64,000 nucleotides of DNA from Sediminibacillus dalangtanensis (GTDB lineage: Bacteria > Bacillota > Bacilli > Bacillales > Amphibacillaceae), in contig NZ_CP046956.1 of assembly GCF_017792025.1 (NCBI RefSeq), positions 2,666,001 to 2,730,000 on the forward strand, read 5' to 3'. Of the stretch, positions 38,617 through 48,636 are shown in pieces. The notes under the pieces were generated by a model, which saw only the letters and a list, made by a program, of their open reading frames with translations, made no database searches and was not told the origin of the DNA. Made by a program: the position numbers and the translations under genes. Position 1 is the stretch's first letter, and each line of letters begins with the position of its first letter.

Positions 38617-38949
38617 TTAGTTACGATTCTTTTGTCCTAGGCTCTTTTTATTTCTGTATTTCTGCATCTTTTCTTGAATATGTATCAATGACTGAAAAGC
38701 GTAGACTTTTTCCTGCACCCGGCCATTTTCCACTATTAGCAGACAGGGAACACTTTCTACTTGATACGATTGCATGAAACCTGGAAAAAGAGAGGCATTC
38801 ATTTCATGGAAAAGTGAAACCTCTTCTATTTGTTCTAATACTAATAGCATTTTCTCAGCCATTTTGCATGTCCCGCAAAAAGGTGTATGAATAAACACAA
38901 AGCCTTTTGAAAAATCCTTCAATTCGCGTTCATTCTTAATTTGCCACAT
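38617..38949 (-). CDS. yusE: YusE-like thioredoxin family protein
   Basis: This 110-residue thioredoxin-like protein has the redox motif FCGTC (C25, C28) and the VPCLLIV cis-Pro strand, with a basic C-terminal tail. It is a cytoplasmic thiol-disulfide protein of unknown partner. The order yusF-yusE next to gcvH matches B. subtilis. The ribosome site GAGGGACGG is moderate. Confidence 0.82.
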   Translation of the reverse strand: MWQIKNERELKDFSKGFVFIHTPFCGTCKMAEKMLLVLEQIEEVSLFHEMNASLFPGFMQSYQVESVPCLLIVENGRVQEKVYAFQSLIHIQEKMQKYRNKKSLGQKNRN

Positions 38950-38993
38950 ATGATTCCGTCCCTCTTCCGTTTTGCAAATGGCTTATTCGCCGC

Positions 38994-39341
38994 TTATAGA
39001 TAAAGTGGATTCACCGCTATACTTCTGCTCAATAGAGCTGCTGCTAATTCCGCCTCAGGAGTAGCTGCCACTTCCCTAAAGGTTTTATCTACATAGATAT
39101 GTTCTGCATGAGGAAGTTCGATGGACAATTGCTTTCGCAATTTATGTCCTGCATTATCTTCATCCACCAGTATAAAGACATCCTTATTATCCAAATCATA
39201 TTCTATCAACAGCTCTTCCAGCCTTTCGACACCCAAGGTACCGTTGGTGCAAATAATTTCGATTTTTTCATCGATTACTTTCTGAATCTGTACCTTGTCG
39301 GTCCGCCCCTCCACAATAATCACTTTATCAGCATCATTCAT
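38994..39341 (-). CDS. yusF: YusF-like Toprim domain protein
   Basis: This 115-residue single Toprim domain has the catalytic Glu motif VEGRTD near the N-terminus and the DEDNAG metal motif. Small Toprim proteins of this type are related to RNase M5 and may act on RNA; B. subtilis YusF is uncharacterised. The ATG AAT GAT start is chosen because AGGTG precedes it; a GTG three codons earlier lies within that site. Confidence 0.82.
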   Translation of the reverse strand: MNDADKVIIVEGRTDKVQIQKVIDEKIEIICTNGTLGVERLEELLIEYDLDNKDVFILVDEDNAGHKLRKQLSIELPHAEHIYVDKTFREVAATPEAELAAALLSRSIAVNPLYL

Positions 39342-39526
39342 AGCGTTCACCTGCTTTTAGTCGGTAAGTTCAAAACTGCGGCCAGCTTGCTTAACAATAA
39401 TCCCCTGTCACATTTACGGTAACAAGGGATTGCGTTCGCTCTCTTTAATCATTGTATTGATTATTTCTTATTTGATGCATGGCATAGGCAATATCATAAA
39501 AAAGAAGGCTCCGAATACGAAGAGGC

Positions 39527-39910
39527 TTATTCTTCTTCGATCATTTCCTGATATTGATCTGCATTCATCAGTTCATCGACCTGTGAAAGGTCCTCTGTTT
39601 CCACAACGATCATCCACGCTTTTTCATATGGAGATTCATTGACAAATTCAGGGCTATCATCGAGATCTTCGTTTACTTCCACTACTTTACCGTTGATTGG
39701 AGCATACAACTCAGATACCGTCTTGACGGATTCCACACTGCCAAATGGTTCGTCCGCTTCAATTGTGTCTCCAACTTCCGGTAGCTCGACAAAGACAATA
39801 TCCCCTAACTCGGATTGTGCATGGTCTGTAATTCCGATCCGGACTTTTTCCCCTTCCACTTTGACCCATTCATGTTCTTCTGAGTAACGTAATTCCTTTG
39901 GTAAACTCAT
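39527..39910 (-). CDS. gcvH: glycine cleavage system H protein
   Basis: This 127-residue lipoyl-carrier protein has its lipoylation site at K63 ([12 protein letters not shown]). It shuttles the aminomethyl group in glycine cleavage and is the entry point for lipoate assembly in Bacillus. The ATG follows a GGAGGT site. The 39.35-39.53 kb gap downstream holds two imperfect hairpins (about 39408-39440 and 39505-39535) and no yusG-like gene that I can see. Confidence 0.95.
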   Translation of the reverse strand: MSLPKELRYSEEHEWVKVEGEKVRIGITDHAQSELGDIVFVELPEVGDTIEADEPFGSVESVKTVSELYAPINGKVVEVNEDLDDSPEFVNESPYEKAWMIVVETEDLSQVDELMNADQYQEMIEEE

Positions 39911-40043
39911 CCTAAAACCTCCACTTTTTTGTTTCCTTCCTTTAGCTTGTCCTGTTGTCCTGTTTCAACTATCTAAAAAGCGAACATCCTTCATCTAATA
40001 TAGTAGCTCCCCAAGGCAAATTCCAGTGGTTTGCTTCAATAGA

Positions 40044-40400
40044 TTATTTCCACGTTTCTTCATAAACTTCCGGTTTAAAACCGACTGTTGCTTTCTGTTC
40101 GGATTCTAAAATTGGCCGCTTTATCAACATTCCATCCGAAGCAAGCCATTCCAGCATTTGATCTTCATCTGCTTCTTTCAATTTATCCTTCAAGCCTAAT
40201 TCTCGATACTTTTTCCCACTTGTATTGAAGAATTTTTTCGCAGGCTGTCCGCTTTTTCGCACGAGACTTTTCAATTCATTTTTGGATGGCGTTTGTTCCA
40301 CAATATGTATTTCCTGATAATCGACTTCGTTGTCGTCCAGCCATTTTTTTGCTTTTTTGCATGTTCCACAGTTTGGATACCAGTAAAACTTCAATGACAT
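40044..40400 (-). CDS. yusI: ArsC/Spx-family protein YusI
   Basis: This 118-residue protein starts with YPNCGTCKKAKKWL (C11 and C14) and has the ArsC/Spx fold, including FNTSGKKYREL and KRPIL. It is likely a redox-active relative of Spx or a glutaredoxin-coupled reductase; arsenate reduction is not shown. The ATG has an AAGGGGGTG site. It lies next to gcvH as in B. subtilis. Confidence 0.87.
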   Translation of the reverse strand: MSLKFYWYPNCGTCKKAKKWLDDNEVDYQEIHIVEQTPSKNELKSLVRKSGQPAKKFFNTSGKKYRELGLKDKLKEADEDQMLEWLASDGMLIKRPILESEQKATVGFKPEVYEETWK

Positions 40401-40580
40401 GGCAGCACCCCCTTCAATTTCTTCCTATATTATCATATCTTGCTGTTATATTTCATGCAAATCTGTCAACAAGCATGTTTGACGGCAGTCTGCTTGAGAG
40501 GGAATAAAAATTGGGTGATTTCGAAAATTAAGTTGCGTGTTTTGTTTCGCTTCGTTACTGAATTATCGTCGTAGTAGACA

Positions 40581-40702
40581 GAAACTGCGCAGTAACCGTG
40601 ATTGGAAGTTTCATTGCCTATTCAAAAAGAATGGTAACCAACGCTTCGGTAGCATACTTCGCTTTCCGCGGGCACGGCTTCAGCTAACTTGGTAAAGAAA
40701 AC
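40581..40702. repeat. inverted copy of element A right half, A2
   Basis: This 122-bp sequence is the reverse complement of 4009-4131 with one mismatch that I found. It is followed by a spacer related to 3780-3840 and then by element B2, so the whole block mirrors the 3.6-4.1 kb block. Confidence 0.82.
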
Positions 40703-40797
40703 AGTTGGGGTTCCGTCTTTTCTTCTTCTCTTGGACTTTTTGCTTGTTTTTCTAGCTACATGCAGTCCCAAGTAATTCAAGAGAAAGTCCCAGCGAA

Positions 40798-40903
40798 GGA
40801 AATACCCGAAGACTCCTGCGGGAGGAAAGGCCTCGGTGAGATCCCGCAGAGCGTCAGCTCGAGGAAGCTCACCAGCCGCCCGCGGAAAGCGTAAGGTATT
40901 TCC
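40798..40903. repeat. MITE-like palindromic element, copy B2
   Basis: A 106-bp element with perfect GGAAATACC/GGTATTTCC ends, inverted relative to B1 at 3606-3711. Internal differences from B1 are few. Confidence 0.8.
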
Positions 40904-41030
40904 GTAGCGCTGGACTACACCACTACTATACAAAGGCACACGGACTACAAAGGAAGTTACTGCGTAGTTTATATTCTTTATGAATGGTACCTTTGCTTAC
41001 CAAGTCCGGTGGCAATGTTATTCCACCACG

Positions 41031-41205
41031 AACAAAAGCGCAAGCGCCTTGCTCACCCCCGACAAGCTTAAGAACAGCCTCGGCGTGGCGCTTTTTGCCA
41101 CACCGAGGGTGGGCTTAAGACCTCGAGGGGGTAGGCGCTGGAGCTGGACGTGGCTGTTTCAGCCAATAATGATCCACAAACAGTTAAATTTATCATTTCC
41201 TATAC
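41031..41205 (+). repeat. dispersed element, shortened copy C2
   Basis: It carries the left end CAAAAGCGCAAGCGCC and the right end TTTCCTATAC of the 238-bp element but lacks about 60 internal bases. The right end abuts the A-rich side of the fadE terminator hairpin. Confidence 0.8.
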
Positions 41206-41208
41206 ACT

Positions 41209-41251
41209 TAAAAAGGGCGGCTACAGTCATTTGACTGAGGCTGCCCTTTTT
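41209..41251 (-). terminator. terminator of the fad operon
   Basis: AAAAAGGGCGGC pairs with GCTGCCCTTTTT, with an inner AGTC/GACT pairing. It is followed by Ts on the minus strand, 17 bases past the fadE stop. Confidence 0.88.
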
Positions 41252-41267
41252 AGAAAGAGATTAGTGA

Positions 41268-43052
41268 TCAGACGACATATTTTTCTTCTTCGATGATCCG
41301 GTTGGCAATTCCCCGCTTCTTGGCAATGATATTAATCGGATCATGTCTCGTCAGCTTACGCATCGCGGACAGCATCATTCTCAATGTATCGCCTTCTTCG
41401 CTTGCAATCAATGTTTCCTTAGCATCGGCTTCTACGCGATTAAACGCTTCCTGTACATATACCTGGGTATAAAGAAGCTTGAGCGAGCTTTCTTCCAATC
41501 CAGATTTGTTTATTGCTTTTTCTGTACGCAATACAGCCGCTTCCATGTTATAAACCTCATTGACTATATCTGCTATATTAGCAAGGATTTCCTGCTCCTG
41601 TTCTAACTTCTTCCCATATTTCTGGGCAGCAAGACCAGCGGCCAGCAAACCGATTTTTTTTGCGTTTTTCAACAGATATTTTTCCTGTTCCAATGGCTCC
41701 GAACCTACTTCTTCCGGCATCAGCATCATCAATTCTTCCTGTAAGGCCTCGGCTTTTTGCAGCAACGGCAATTCGCCCTTCATCGCCTTTTTCAGGAGAG
41801 AACCGGGAACTAGGAGCCGATTGATTTCATTCGTCCCTTCGAAAATTCGCTGGATACGAGAATCCCGATACATTCGTTCCACTTCGTATTCCTGCATGAA
41901 TCCATAACCGCCATGGATTTGGACCGCCTCATCCGCAACAAAGTCCATCAATTCTGTCGCAGACACTTTATTCAACGAGCATTCCACCTGATACTCGGCA
42001 ATAGCAGCAGCAACTGCCTTGCCATCATTGAGTTCCTCGCTGCTCAAATTGCTCATCCGTTGTTCAAACAAACCGACTGTACGATACACCGCACTCTCGT
42101 TGGCATATGTTTTAGCAGCCATGGTAGCCAGTTTTTCCTGGATCAAAGAGAATCGTGAGATTGGTGTATTGAATTGTTTGCGTTCATTGGCATACTTGGC
42201 AGACAATTCGATACCGATTTTCGAGCCGCCGACACCTCCGATGGCCAACTTATAACGCCCGACATTTAATATATTAAAAGCGATCACATGTCCACGACCG
42301 ATTTCACCGAGTACGTTTTCTACCGGAACTTGGGCATCTTCCAGAATAACCGTTCTTGTGGAAGAACTTTTAATACCCATTTTCTTTTCTTCAGCACCTG
42401 TCGAAACCCCTGGAAAGTCTCTTTCTACAATAAAAGCTGTGAATTTCTCTCCATCAACCTTGGCATACACAATGAATACGTCAGCAAAGGCTGAGTTGGT
42501 GATCCACTGTTTTTCGCCATTCAGCAAATAATGGGTTCCAGCATCGTTTAATTTTGCTGTTGTTTTGGCTCCAAGGGCATCCGAACCTGATCCCGGTTCA
42601 GTCAATGCATATGCAGCGAGTTTTTCCCCGGTTGCCAAAAGAGGCAGATACTTTTGCTTTTGCTCTTCATTTCCAAAAAAGACGATTGGAAGAGATCCAA
42701 TTCCGACATGCGCTCCGTGTGTAACCGAAAATCCGCCTGCCTTGGAAAACTTTTCAGTGATCAGAGAAGAACTGATTTTATCCAGCCCCAATCCACCATA
42801 CTCTTCTGGAACATCTACTCCAAGCAGACCTAATTCTCCTGCCTGCTTCAATAATTGAACGGAATGTTCAAATTCATGGTTTTCCAGCTGATCAATTTTC
42901 GGAACTACTTCTCCAGCAACAAAGTCCTCGGTTGTCTTGGCGATCATATGATGCTCATCCGTGAAATCTTCCGGAGTAATAATATCATCCGGTTCTAAGT
43001 CTTCTATAATGAATGCGCCGCCTTTAAACATTCTTTCTTTTGTTTCACTCAT
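41268..43052 (-). CDS. fadE: acyl-CoA dehydrogenase FadE
   Basis: This 594-residue flavoenzyme catalyses the first step of fatty acid beta-oxidation. The N-terminal 390 residues form the acyl-CoA dehydrogenase fold (YALTEPGSGSDA, GGYGFMQEYEVERMYRDSRI, FEGTNEI); the C-terminal 200 residues are an additional helical domain as in B. subtilis YusJ. It is the last gene of fadN-fadA-fadE. Confidence 0.94.
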   Translation of the reverse strand: MSETKERMFKGGAFIIEDLEPDDIITPEDFTDEHHMIAKTTEDFVAGEVVPKIDQLENHEFEHSVQLLKQAGELGLLGVDVPEEYGGLGLDKISSSLITEKFSKAGGFSVTHGAHVGIGSLPIVFFGNEEQKQKYLPLLATGEKLAAYALTEPGSGSDALGAKTTAKLNDAGTHYLLNGEKQWITNSAFADVFIVYAKVDGEKFTAFIVERDFPGVSTGAEEKKMGIKSSSTRTVILEDAQVPVENVLGEIGRGHVIAFNILNVGRYKLAIGGVGGSKIGIELSAKYANERKQFNTPISRFSLIQEKLATMAAKTYANESAVYRTVGLFEQRMSNLSSEELNDGKAVAAAIAEYQVECSLNKVSATELMDFVADEAVQIHGGYGFMQEYEVERMYRDSRIQRIFEGTNEINRLLVPGSLLKKAMKGELPLLQKAEALQEELMMLMPEEVGSEPLEQEKYLLKNAKKIGLLAAGLAAQKYGKKLEQEQEILANIADIVNEVYNMEAAVLRTEKAINKSGLEESSLKLLYTQVYVQEAFNRVEADAKETLIASEEGDTLRMMLSAMRKLTRHDPINIIAKKRGIANRIIEEEKYVV

Positions 43053-43088
43053 GTTTTTCGCCCCTTTTCCTTATTAAATAGAAATGTT

Positions 43089-44264
43089 TTAAACCAGTTC
43101 GAATACGCCTGCAGCTCCCATTCCTCCTCCAATACACATGGTGACGACACCAAACTGCTCATTCCGACGTTTCATTTCATGAATAAGACTGAGTGTCAAT
43201 TTTGTTCCGGTGCAGCCGAGCGGATGCCCAAGAGCGATTGCACCTCCGTTCACATTTACTTTATCCTCATCCAGTCCCAGGGCACGAATCACGCGCAACG
43301 ACTGGGAAGCGAACGCTTCATTCAATTCAAACAACCCAATATCAGCGAGATCTAAACCAGCAAGTTCCAAGGCTTTCGGAATGGCCTTTATCGGTCCAAC
43401 ACCCATGATTTCCGGTTCTACTCCTGCTAAAGCAAACGAACGAAATTTAACCAGTGGCGTCAGTCCTTCCGTTTCTGCTTTTTCTCTGTCCATTACAAGG
43501 ACGGAAGCAGCTCCATCACTCATTTGCGAGGAATTACCGGCTGTTACCGTCCCTTTCAATGCAAACGCAGGCTTTAATTTTGCCAGCACCTCTTCTGTCG
43601 TATCGGCTCGTACTCCTTCGTCCTTACTAAACGAAAACGTTTCTTCTTCGACTTTGTTTTGCGAGCCGATTTTGCGGGTGGTAACTTCAACCGGAACCAC
43701 TTCGTCGTCAAACTTCCCCTCTTTCAGAGCGTTGGCTGCTTTCCTATGGCTGTTAGCCGCAAAAGCATCCTGGTCCTCACGGGAAATATCAAACCTTCGG
43801 GACACTTCTTCAGCAGTATGGCCCATTGCCATGTAATAGCCAGGCGCATTTTTCACCAGCTCCAGATTCGGTTTGATGACATGGCCTCCCATAGGAATCA
43901 AACTCATCGATTCGGCTCCGCCAGCGATGATCGTATCGCTATGGCCCAGCATGATGCGTTCTGCAGCATAGGCGATGCTTTGCAGGCCAGACGAACAATA
44001 ACGATTGACTGTAATGCCAGGAACCTCCAATGGCAATCCTGCCAGTCCGGCAATATTACGGGCCATATTCATGCCTTGTTCAGCTTCCGGCATCGCACAG
44101 CCGATAATCACATCATCAATATTGCCTTGATATCCGTCAGCCCTTTTCAATGTTTCTTTGATGGTCAAAGCTGCAAGATCATCGGGACGGACATTGGCTA
44201 AAGCGCCTTTTTTTGCCTTTCCGACCGGTGTTCTTGAGCCAGAAACAATCACTGCTTCTCTCAC
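43089..44264 (-). CDS. fadA: acetyl-CoA C-acyltransferase (thiolase) FadA
   Basis: This 391-residue thiolase cleaves 3-ketoacyl-CoA. The catalytic set is visible: C90 (NRYCSSGLQS), the GHPLGCTG histidine and C377 (CIGGGMG). It is the middle gene of the operon, 33 bases after fadN. Confidence 0.96.
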   Translation of the reverse strand: MREAVIVSGSRTPVGKAKKGALANVRPDDLAALTIKETLKRADGYQGNIDDVIIGCAMPEAEQGMNMARNIAGLAGLPLEVPGITVNRYCSSGLQSIAYAAERIMLGHSDTIIAGGAESMSLIPMGGHVIKPNLELVKNAPGYYMAMGHTAEEVSRRFDISREDQDAFAANSHRKAANALKEGKFDDEVVPVEVTTRKIGSQNKVEEETFSFSKDEGVRADTTEEVLAKLKPAFALKGTVTAGNSSQMSDGAASVLVMDREKAETEGLTPLVKFRSFALAGVEPEIMGVGPIKAIPKALELAGLDLADIGLFELNEAFASQSLRVIRALGLDEDKVNVNGGAIALGHPLGCTGTKLTLSLIHEMKRRNEQFGVVTMCIGGGMGAAGVFELV

Positions 44265-44297
44265 AGCACTTCCCCCTCTTCTAAAATAAGTGTGGCA

Positions 44298-46697
44298 TTA
44301 ATTGCGCAATGGTTTCCCCTTAAGCAGCATGTGCTGCATTCTTTCTTGTGTTTTTCTTTCACCGATCAAACTTAAAAATGCTTCCCGTTCCAAATCAAGT
44401 AAGTATTGTTCATCGACAAGGGTGCCTGGCTTCAGGCGTCCGCCTGCAAGTACAAATGCCAGTTTGTCTGCAATCTTTACATCATGCTCAGATGCATATC
44501 CCCCAAATGCCAGCGACTTGGCGCCCAGCAGCATGGCTGCATAACCAGCCTCTCCAACAACAGGAATTTTCTCCCGTTTTGGCGGTTGGTACCCGGCCTT
44601 ACTTAAAGCAAGCACTTTTTGCTTGGCGTCATGCAGTAAATGGTCTGTATTCACACTTATTGCATCCCGGTTGTTTAGAAAGCCGTTTTCTCTGCCTTCA
44701 GCTGCCGATGTCGATACTTTGGCCATCGCAATTGTCTCAAAAACTTTATTGGCAGCTTTCTGCAAATCAAAATCGATTCCCTGCGGCAAATCTCTTACTT
44801 GTTTGATGTATAATTCTTTGTTGCCGCCTCCACCAGGAATAAGTCCTACACCAGCTTCCACCAGCCCAATATATGTTTCCTGGGCAGCCTGAATGGAGCT
44901 GGCAGGCAGACAAACCTCTGCACCCCCACCGAGCGTCATCCCAAACGGCGCCGCCACAACTGGTTTCTCTGCATATTTGACTTTCATCATGGCATTTTGA
45001 AAGTGCTTCACAACCATTTCGATCTCGAAGAAATTATCATCCTGCGCTTCCATCAGCATCATCGCCAGATTGGCCCCAACGCAGAAGTTTTTGCCTTGAT
45101 TGCCGATGACAAGACCCTGGAAGTTCTTTTCAACTTCTTCCACGGAGTAGTTGATCATTTGGATGATGTCAAGACCAATCGCATTGCTCTTCGAGTGGAA
45201 TTCCAATCCGGCCACACCGTCGCCTAAATCAATCAGACTCGCTCCAGTGTTTTTCTTGATGACTCCCTTTCTGTCTTTCAAACCTTTTATATTGATTTCT
45301 TTCTGGTTTGCCTGCTTCTGGCGGTATTCACCATCCTGATAATAAAACAGATTACCGGCTTCTTTTTTATAAAAAGATTCCGAGCCAGTGGCAAGCATCT
45401 GTTCTATCCAATCAGGAATGGCTTCGCCATCAGCCTTCATGCGTTCTACCGCTTTTCCGACGCCGATTGCATCCCACATTTCAAATGGTCCGAGCCCCCA
45501 GCCGAATCCCCATTTCATTGCTTCATCAATCGAAACAATGTCGTCTGCGATTTCTCCTGTGAGTCGCGCAGCATACAACAAAACAGGTTTCGTAATGGAC
45601 CAAATCAAATCGCCTGCCGGATCATCTTCCGAATATACAAGCGCTTTCATTTTTCTGCCAGGGCCTTTTTCTTGTTTTGCTTGTTCAGTGGCTTTGGTTT
45701 TCAATTTCTTACGCTCCTGGTACTCCAGAGTGTCGGGATTCAATTCATATATCGTGCTGCTTCCGCCTTGTTTTTTCTTTAAATAGAATCCCTGACCGCT
45801 CTTTTGACCCAACCAACCTTTCTCATTCATACTTTGAATAAATTCCGGGATTTCGAATACTTGTTTTTCGTCTCCTTCGACCTGATCATAGACATTTTTA
45901 GCCACATGGATAAAGGTGTCAAGTCCTACCACATCCAACGTGCGGAAAGTAGCACTTTTCGGTCTCCCGATCATGGGACCGGTGATCGAATCCACTTCCC
46001 CGATACTCAATCCCTGTTTCCTCATCTCTCTCACGGTTACAAGCAGCCCATAAGTCCCGATACGGTTAGCGATGAAATTGGGCGTGTCTTTCGCCTCGAC
46101 TACTCCTTTTCCGAGGATGTCTTCGCCAATTTGCTTCATTTCCCGTAAAACTTGCTGATCTGTCCATTTGGTCGGAATGACTTCGAGCAGTTTCAGATAG
46201 CGTGGTGGATTGAAGAAATGCGTCCCGAGAAAATGTTGTTTAAAATCATCCGAACAGTCTTCAGCCATTTTTTCTATAGAGATGCCCGACGTGTTAGAAC
46301 TTACAATCGCTCCCGTTTTTCGGTACTTATCTACGTTCTGGAAAACCTGCTTTTTTACTTGAAGATTTTCCACGACTACCTCGATGATCCAGTCGACTTT
46401 TCCAAGCACATCCAGGTCATCCGACATATTTCCCGTATGGATCAAATCAAGACTGCCTTTGCTGGTAATCGGTGAAGGCTTTTGTTTTAGCAAAGCTTTT
46501 TTACTTTTTTCCGCGAACTTATTACGTATCACTTTGTCTTCTAAGGAAAGTCCCTTGGCCTGCTCCTTATCCGTTAATTCCTTGGGTACGATATCAAGCA
46601 TCCAAGTTTCAATGCCGACATTTGCAAGGTGTGCAGCTATTCCCGATCCCATCACACCTGAACCTAAAACAGCTGCACGTCTGATTTTTCGAGTCAT
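44298..46697 (-). CDS. fadN: FadN, 3-hydroxyacyl-CoA dehydrogenase/enoyl-CoA hydratase
   Basis: This 799-residue bifunctional enzyme has an N-terminal NAD-binding domain (AVLGSGVMGSGIAAHLANVG), the dehydrogenase helical domain (TPNFIANRIG) and a C-terminal crotonase-type domain with LGGGAEVCLPA from about residue 500. It carries out the hydration and second oxidation steps of beta-oxidation. First gene of the operon, behind a FadR site. Confidence 0.95.
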   Translation of the reverse strand: MTRKIRRAAVLGSGVMGSGIAAHLANVGIETWMLDIVPKELTDKEQAKGLSLEDKVIRNKFAEKSKKALLKQKPSPITSKGSLDLIHTGNMSDDLDVLGKVDWIIEVVVENLQVKKQVFQNVDKYRKTGAIVSSNTSGISIEKMAEDCSDDFKQHFLGTHFFNPPRYLKLLEVIPTKWTDQQVLREMKQIGEDILGKGVVEAKDTPNFIANRIGTYGLLVTVREMRKQGLSIGEVDSITGPMIGRPKSATFRTLDVVGLDTFIHVAKNVYDQVEGDEKQVFEIPEFIQSMNEKGWLGQKSGQGFYLKKKQGGSSTIYELNPDTLEYQERKKLKTKATEQAKQEKGPGRKMKALVYSEDDPAGDLIWSITKPVLLYAARLTGEIADDIVSIDEAMKWGFGWGLGPFEMWDAIGVGKAVERMKADGEAIPDWIEQMLATGSESFYKKEAGNLFYYQDGEYRQKQANQKEINIKGLKDRKGVIKKNTGASLIDLGDGVAGLEFHSKSNAIGLDIIQMINYSVEEVEKNFQGLVIGNQGKNFCVGANLAMMLMEAQDDNFFEIEMVVKHFQNAMMKVKYAEKPVVAAPFGMTLGGGAEVCLPASSIQAAQETYIGLVEAGVGLIPGGGGNKELYIKQVRDLPQGIDFDLQKAANKVFETIAMAKVSTSAAEGRENGFLNNRDAISVNTDHLLHDAKQKVLALSKAGYQPPKREKIPVVGEAGYAAMLLGAKSLAFGGYASEHDVKIADKLAFVLAGGRLKPGTLVDEQYLLDLEREAFLSLIGERKTQERMQHMLLKGKPLRN

Positions 46698-46718
46698 GCC
46701 TTTATCCCCCTATCGTTT

Positions 46719-46736
46719 TGAATGAATACTCATTCA
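46719..46736. promoter_or_regulatory. FadR operator upstream of fadN
   Basis: TGAATGAATACTCATTCA is an exact match to the Bacillus FadR (YsiA) consensus TGAATGAATANTCATTCA. It lies 21 bases before the fadN start, so FadR would block fadNAE until long-chain acyl-CoA releases it. Confidence 0.92.
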
Positions 46737-46853
46737 CTATGCATGTAAAAAAAGTAGATAGTTTCCTATCTGCGTCTAATTCAACTATAAAGTATTTTCA
46801 GATATTTCGCAATCGTTTTTTTCAGGTTAAATGTAGAAAACTTCCAGATTATA

Positions 46854-46880
46854 TCAGTCCCTGCGCCATGCAGGGACTGA
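46854..46880 (-). terminator. hairpin after proline dehydrogenase gene
   Basis: TCAGTCCCTGC pairs with GCAGGGACTGA; only a weak T stretch follows on the minus strand. Confidence 0.65.
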
Positions 46881-46887
46881 CCGGGAG

Positions 46888-47805
46888 TTATTTACCGAAG
46901 ACTCCTTTAAGAACAAACGCCACATTGGCCGGACGTTCGGCCAGACGCCTCATAAAATATCCATACCAGTCTGTACCGTAAGGAACGTACACCCGCATTT
47001 TATATCCTTCTGCTGTCAGTTCCTCCTGTCTTTCAACCCGGATGCCGTAAAGCATTTGAAATTCAAATTGATCCCTGGGAATCTCATGTTCTTTCTCCAA
47101 TTGCTTCGTATAAGCGATTATTTCGTCGTCATGAGTAGCAATGGCGGTGTAATTTCCATTGAGCAAATGCATTTTGATGATTTTCTTATAATTTTCGTCC
47201 ACATCCTGTTTATCCGGAAAAGCAACCTTCGGTGATTCTTTATAAGCACCTTTGACCAGCCGGAGATTCGGATGATAAGCATTCAATTCTTCTATGTCTC
47301 CTACAGTGCGGTATAGATAAGCCTGGATAACGGTACCGATATTTTCATACTCTTCCTTTAATTCTTTGAATATATCGATCGTCTTTTGGCAGCGCTCATA
47401 ATCTTCCATATCGATCGTCACAAAAACACCATGTTGTTTACCGGCAGCAAGAATTTTTCGCATGTTTTCCATAACCAATGCTTCCGATATATCCAGTCCC
47501 ATGGAAGTCATTTTTAAAGATAGCTGAGAGTCAAGGTGATGCTCGGCAATTTTTTCAATCATCTCCACGCATTCATCAGCTGCCTGGCGAGCTTCCTGCT
47601 CGCTATCGATAAACTCACCAAGATGATCAACGGTAACGACCATCCCTTTTTGATTCAATTGCTTAATAACCTTTGCGGCATTTTCTACCGACTCCCCAGC
47701 TACAAAGCGGCCGGCCCCGAAGCGAAGACCATATTTTTTGGCCAACTTGGTAAAAAATTTGTTTTTGGATAAAAATAAAAAGAAGTTACGCAGGATTTGT
47801 TCCAT
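46888..47805 (-). CDS. fadM: proline dehydrogenase FadM
   Basis: This 305-residue flavoenzyme oxidises proline to pyrroline-5-carboxylate. Family motifs visible are LKMTSMGLD, VKGAYKE and the flavin/substrate motif YGTDWYGYFMRRLAERPAN. It follows the fad genes as yusM does in B. subtilis. The ATG has a GGGGGGG site. No delta-1-pyrroline-5-carboxylate dehydrogenase gene lies nearby. Confidence 0.92.
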   Translation of the reverse strand: MEQILRNFFLFLSKNKFFTKLAKKYGLRFGAGRFVAGESVENAAKVIKQLNQKGMVVTVDHLGEFIDSEQEARQAADECVEMIEKIAEHHLDSQLSLKMTSMGLDISEALVMENMRKILAAGKQHGVFVTIDMEDYERCQKTIDIFKELKEEYENIGTVIQAYLYRTVGDIEELNAYHPNLRLVKGAYKESPKVAFPDKQDVDENYKKIIKMHLLNGNYTAIATHDDEIIAYTKQLEKEHEIPRDQFEFQMLYGIRVERQEELTAEGYKMRVYVPYGTDWYGYFMRRLAERPANVAFVLKGVFGK

Positions 47806-48065
47806 TATAAGCCCCCCCAGTAATCATCCAGTACAGCGGAACCGCTTTCTTGAAAATGCGAACGGTTGCTTATCTATTTCCGCCGCAGCCGATGTGAAAA
47901 CTTTCAAACTAGTATGCTTTCTTGTACTATTCTATCATTTTTGTTGGGAAAGAGGTACTTTTTGCATACAAATTTCGTCATGGTATTGCAAGCAGAATAT
48001 CCATCATTATATTGGTAATACTAAAACAGGATTCGACAGACACTTTTTGTAAAGGAGGAATTTCC

Positions 48066-48299
48066 TTGAACCAGCAACCTATGCAGCAGCCGCCGAATAT
48101 GATTAGTTCAAAAGATTTGCTTTATTTGACCGATATGCTGTCTTGGAACTTGAATGCCAGCAAAAAGGCCAACTTCTACGCGGGGCAATGTCAAATGCCG
48201 GAAATTCAGCAAGCACTTGAAACAACCGCACAAATGCATCAACGCCACTATCAGCAGATTCTCAACCATTTGAATAACCAGCCTGGAACTGTCAATTAG
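48066..48299 (+). CDS. CotF-like spore coat protein, first of pair
   Basis: This 77-residue helical protein has a Gln/Pro-rich start (NQQPMQQPPNM) and a LLYLTDMLSWNLNASKKANFYA segment like CotF-domain proteins. The TTG start is supported by AAAGGAGG 7 bases before it; a longer frame upstream lacks support. It lies 13 bases before the second CotF-like gene, so the two form an operon. Confidence 0.75.
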   Translation: MNQQPMQQPPNMISSKDLLYLTDMLSWNLNASKKANFYAGQCQMPEIQQALETTAQMHQRHYQQILNHLNNQPGTVN

Positions 48300-48312
48300 A
48301 AAGGGGATTAGC

Positions 48313-48636
48313 ATGAACCAACAGCAAAAAGTACAAAATACGGAAACCCAAGTACCGAAGACACCGCAAATGAGTGAAAGAGACTTTGTCAATGATGTAT
48401 TGGCTTCAGAGAAATATTTAACCGGCGCATATAGTATCGCTTTGAATGAGGCGAGCAATCAAGGGCTATATCAGGACTTGGCGGCTATTTTCAAAGAAAC
48501 ACAGGATTGCCAGCGGAACCTTTACAATTTGATGTTCAAAAACGGCTGGTATTCACTGGAAAAAGCCGATCAGCATAAGATTCAACAAGCGTACCAGCAA
48601 TACAGCGGATATATGAATCAGTTTCCGGCACAGTGA
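48313..48636 (+). CDS. yusN: CotF-family spore coat protein (YusN-like)
   Basis: This 107-residue protein has the CotF domain: RDFVNDVLASEKYLTGAYSIALNEA, then a helix with CQRNLYNLMFKNGWYSLEKAD. It is expected in the spore coat. The position after fadM fits yusN. The ribosome site AAAGGGG precedes the ATG. Confidence 0.82.
   Translation: MNQQQKVQNTETQVPKTPQMSERDFVNDVLASEKYLTGAYSIALNEASNQGLYQDLAAIFKETQDCQRNLYNLMFKNGWYSLEKADQHKIQQAYQQYSGYMNQFPAQ

Noticed and set aside
40622..40939. 105-codon minus-strand frame in repeats A2/B2
   Set aside because: It consists of palindromic repeat sequence, and the corresponding copies at 3.6-4.1 kb do not preserve the frame.
43210..43836. 208-codon plus-strand frame opposite fadA
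   Set aside because: Ser/Thr-rich antisense shadow of a clear thiolase gene.
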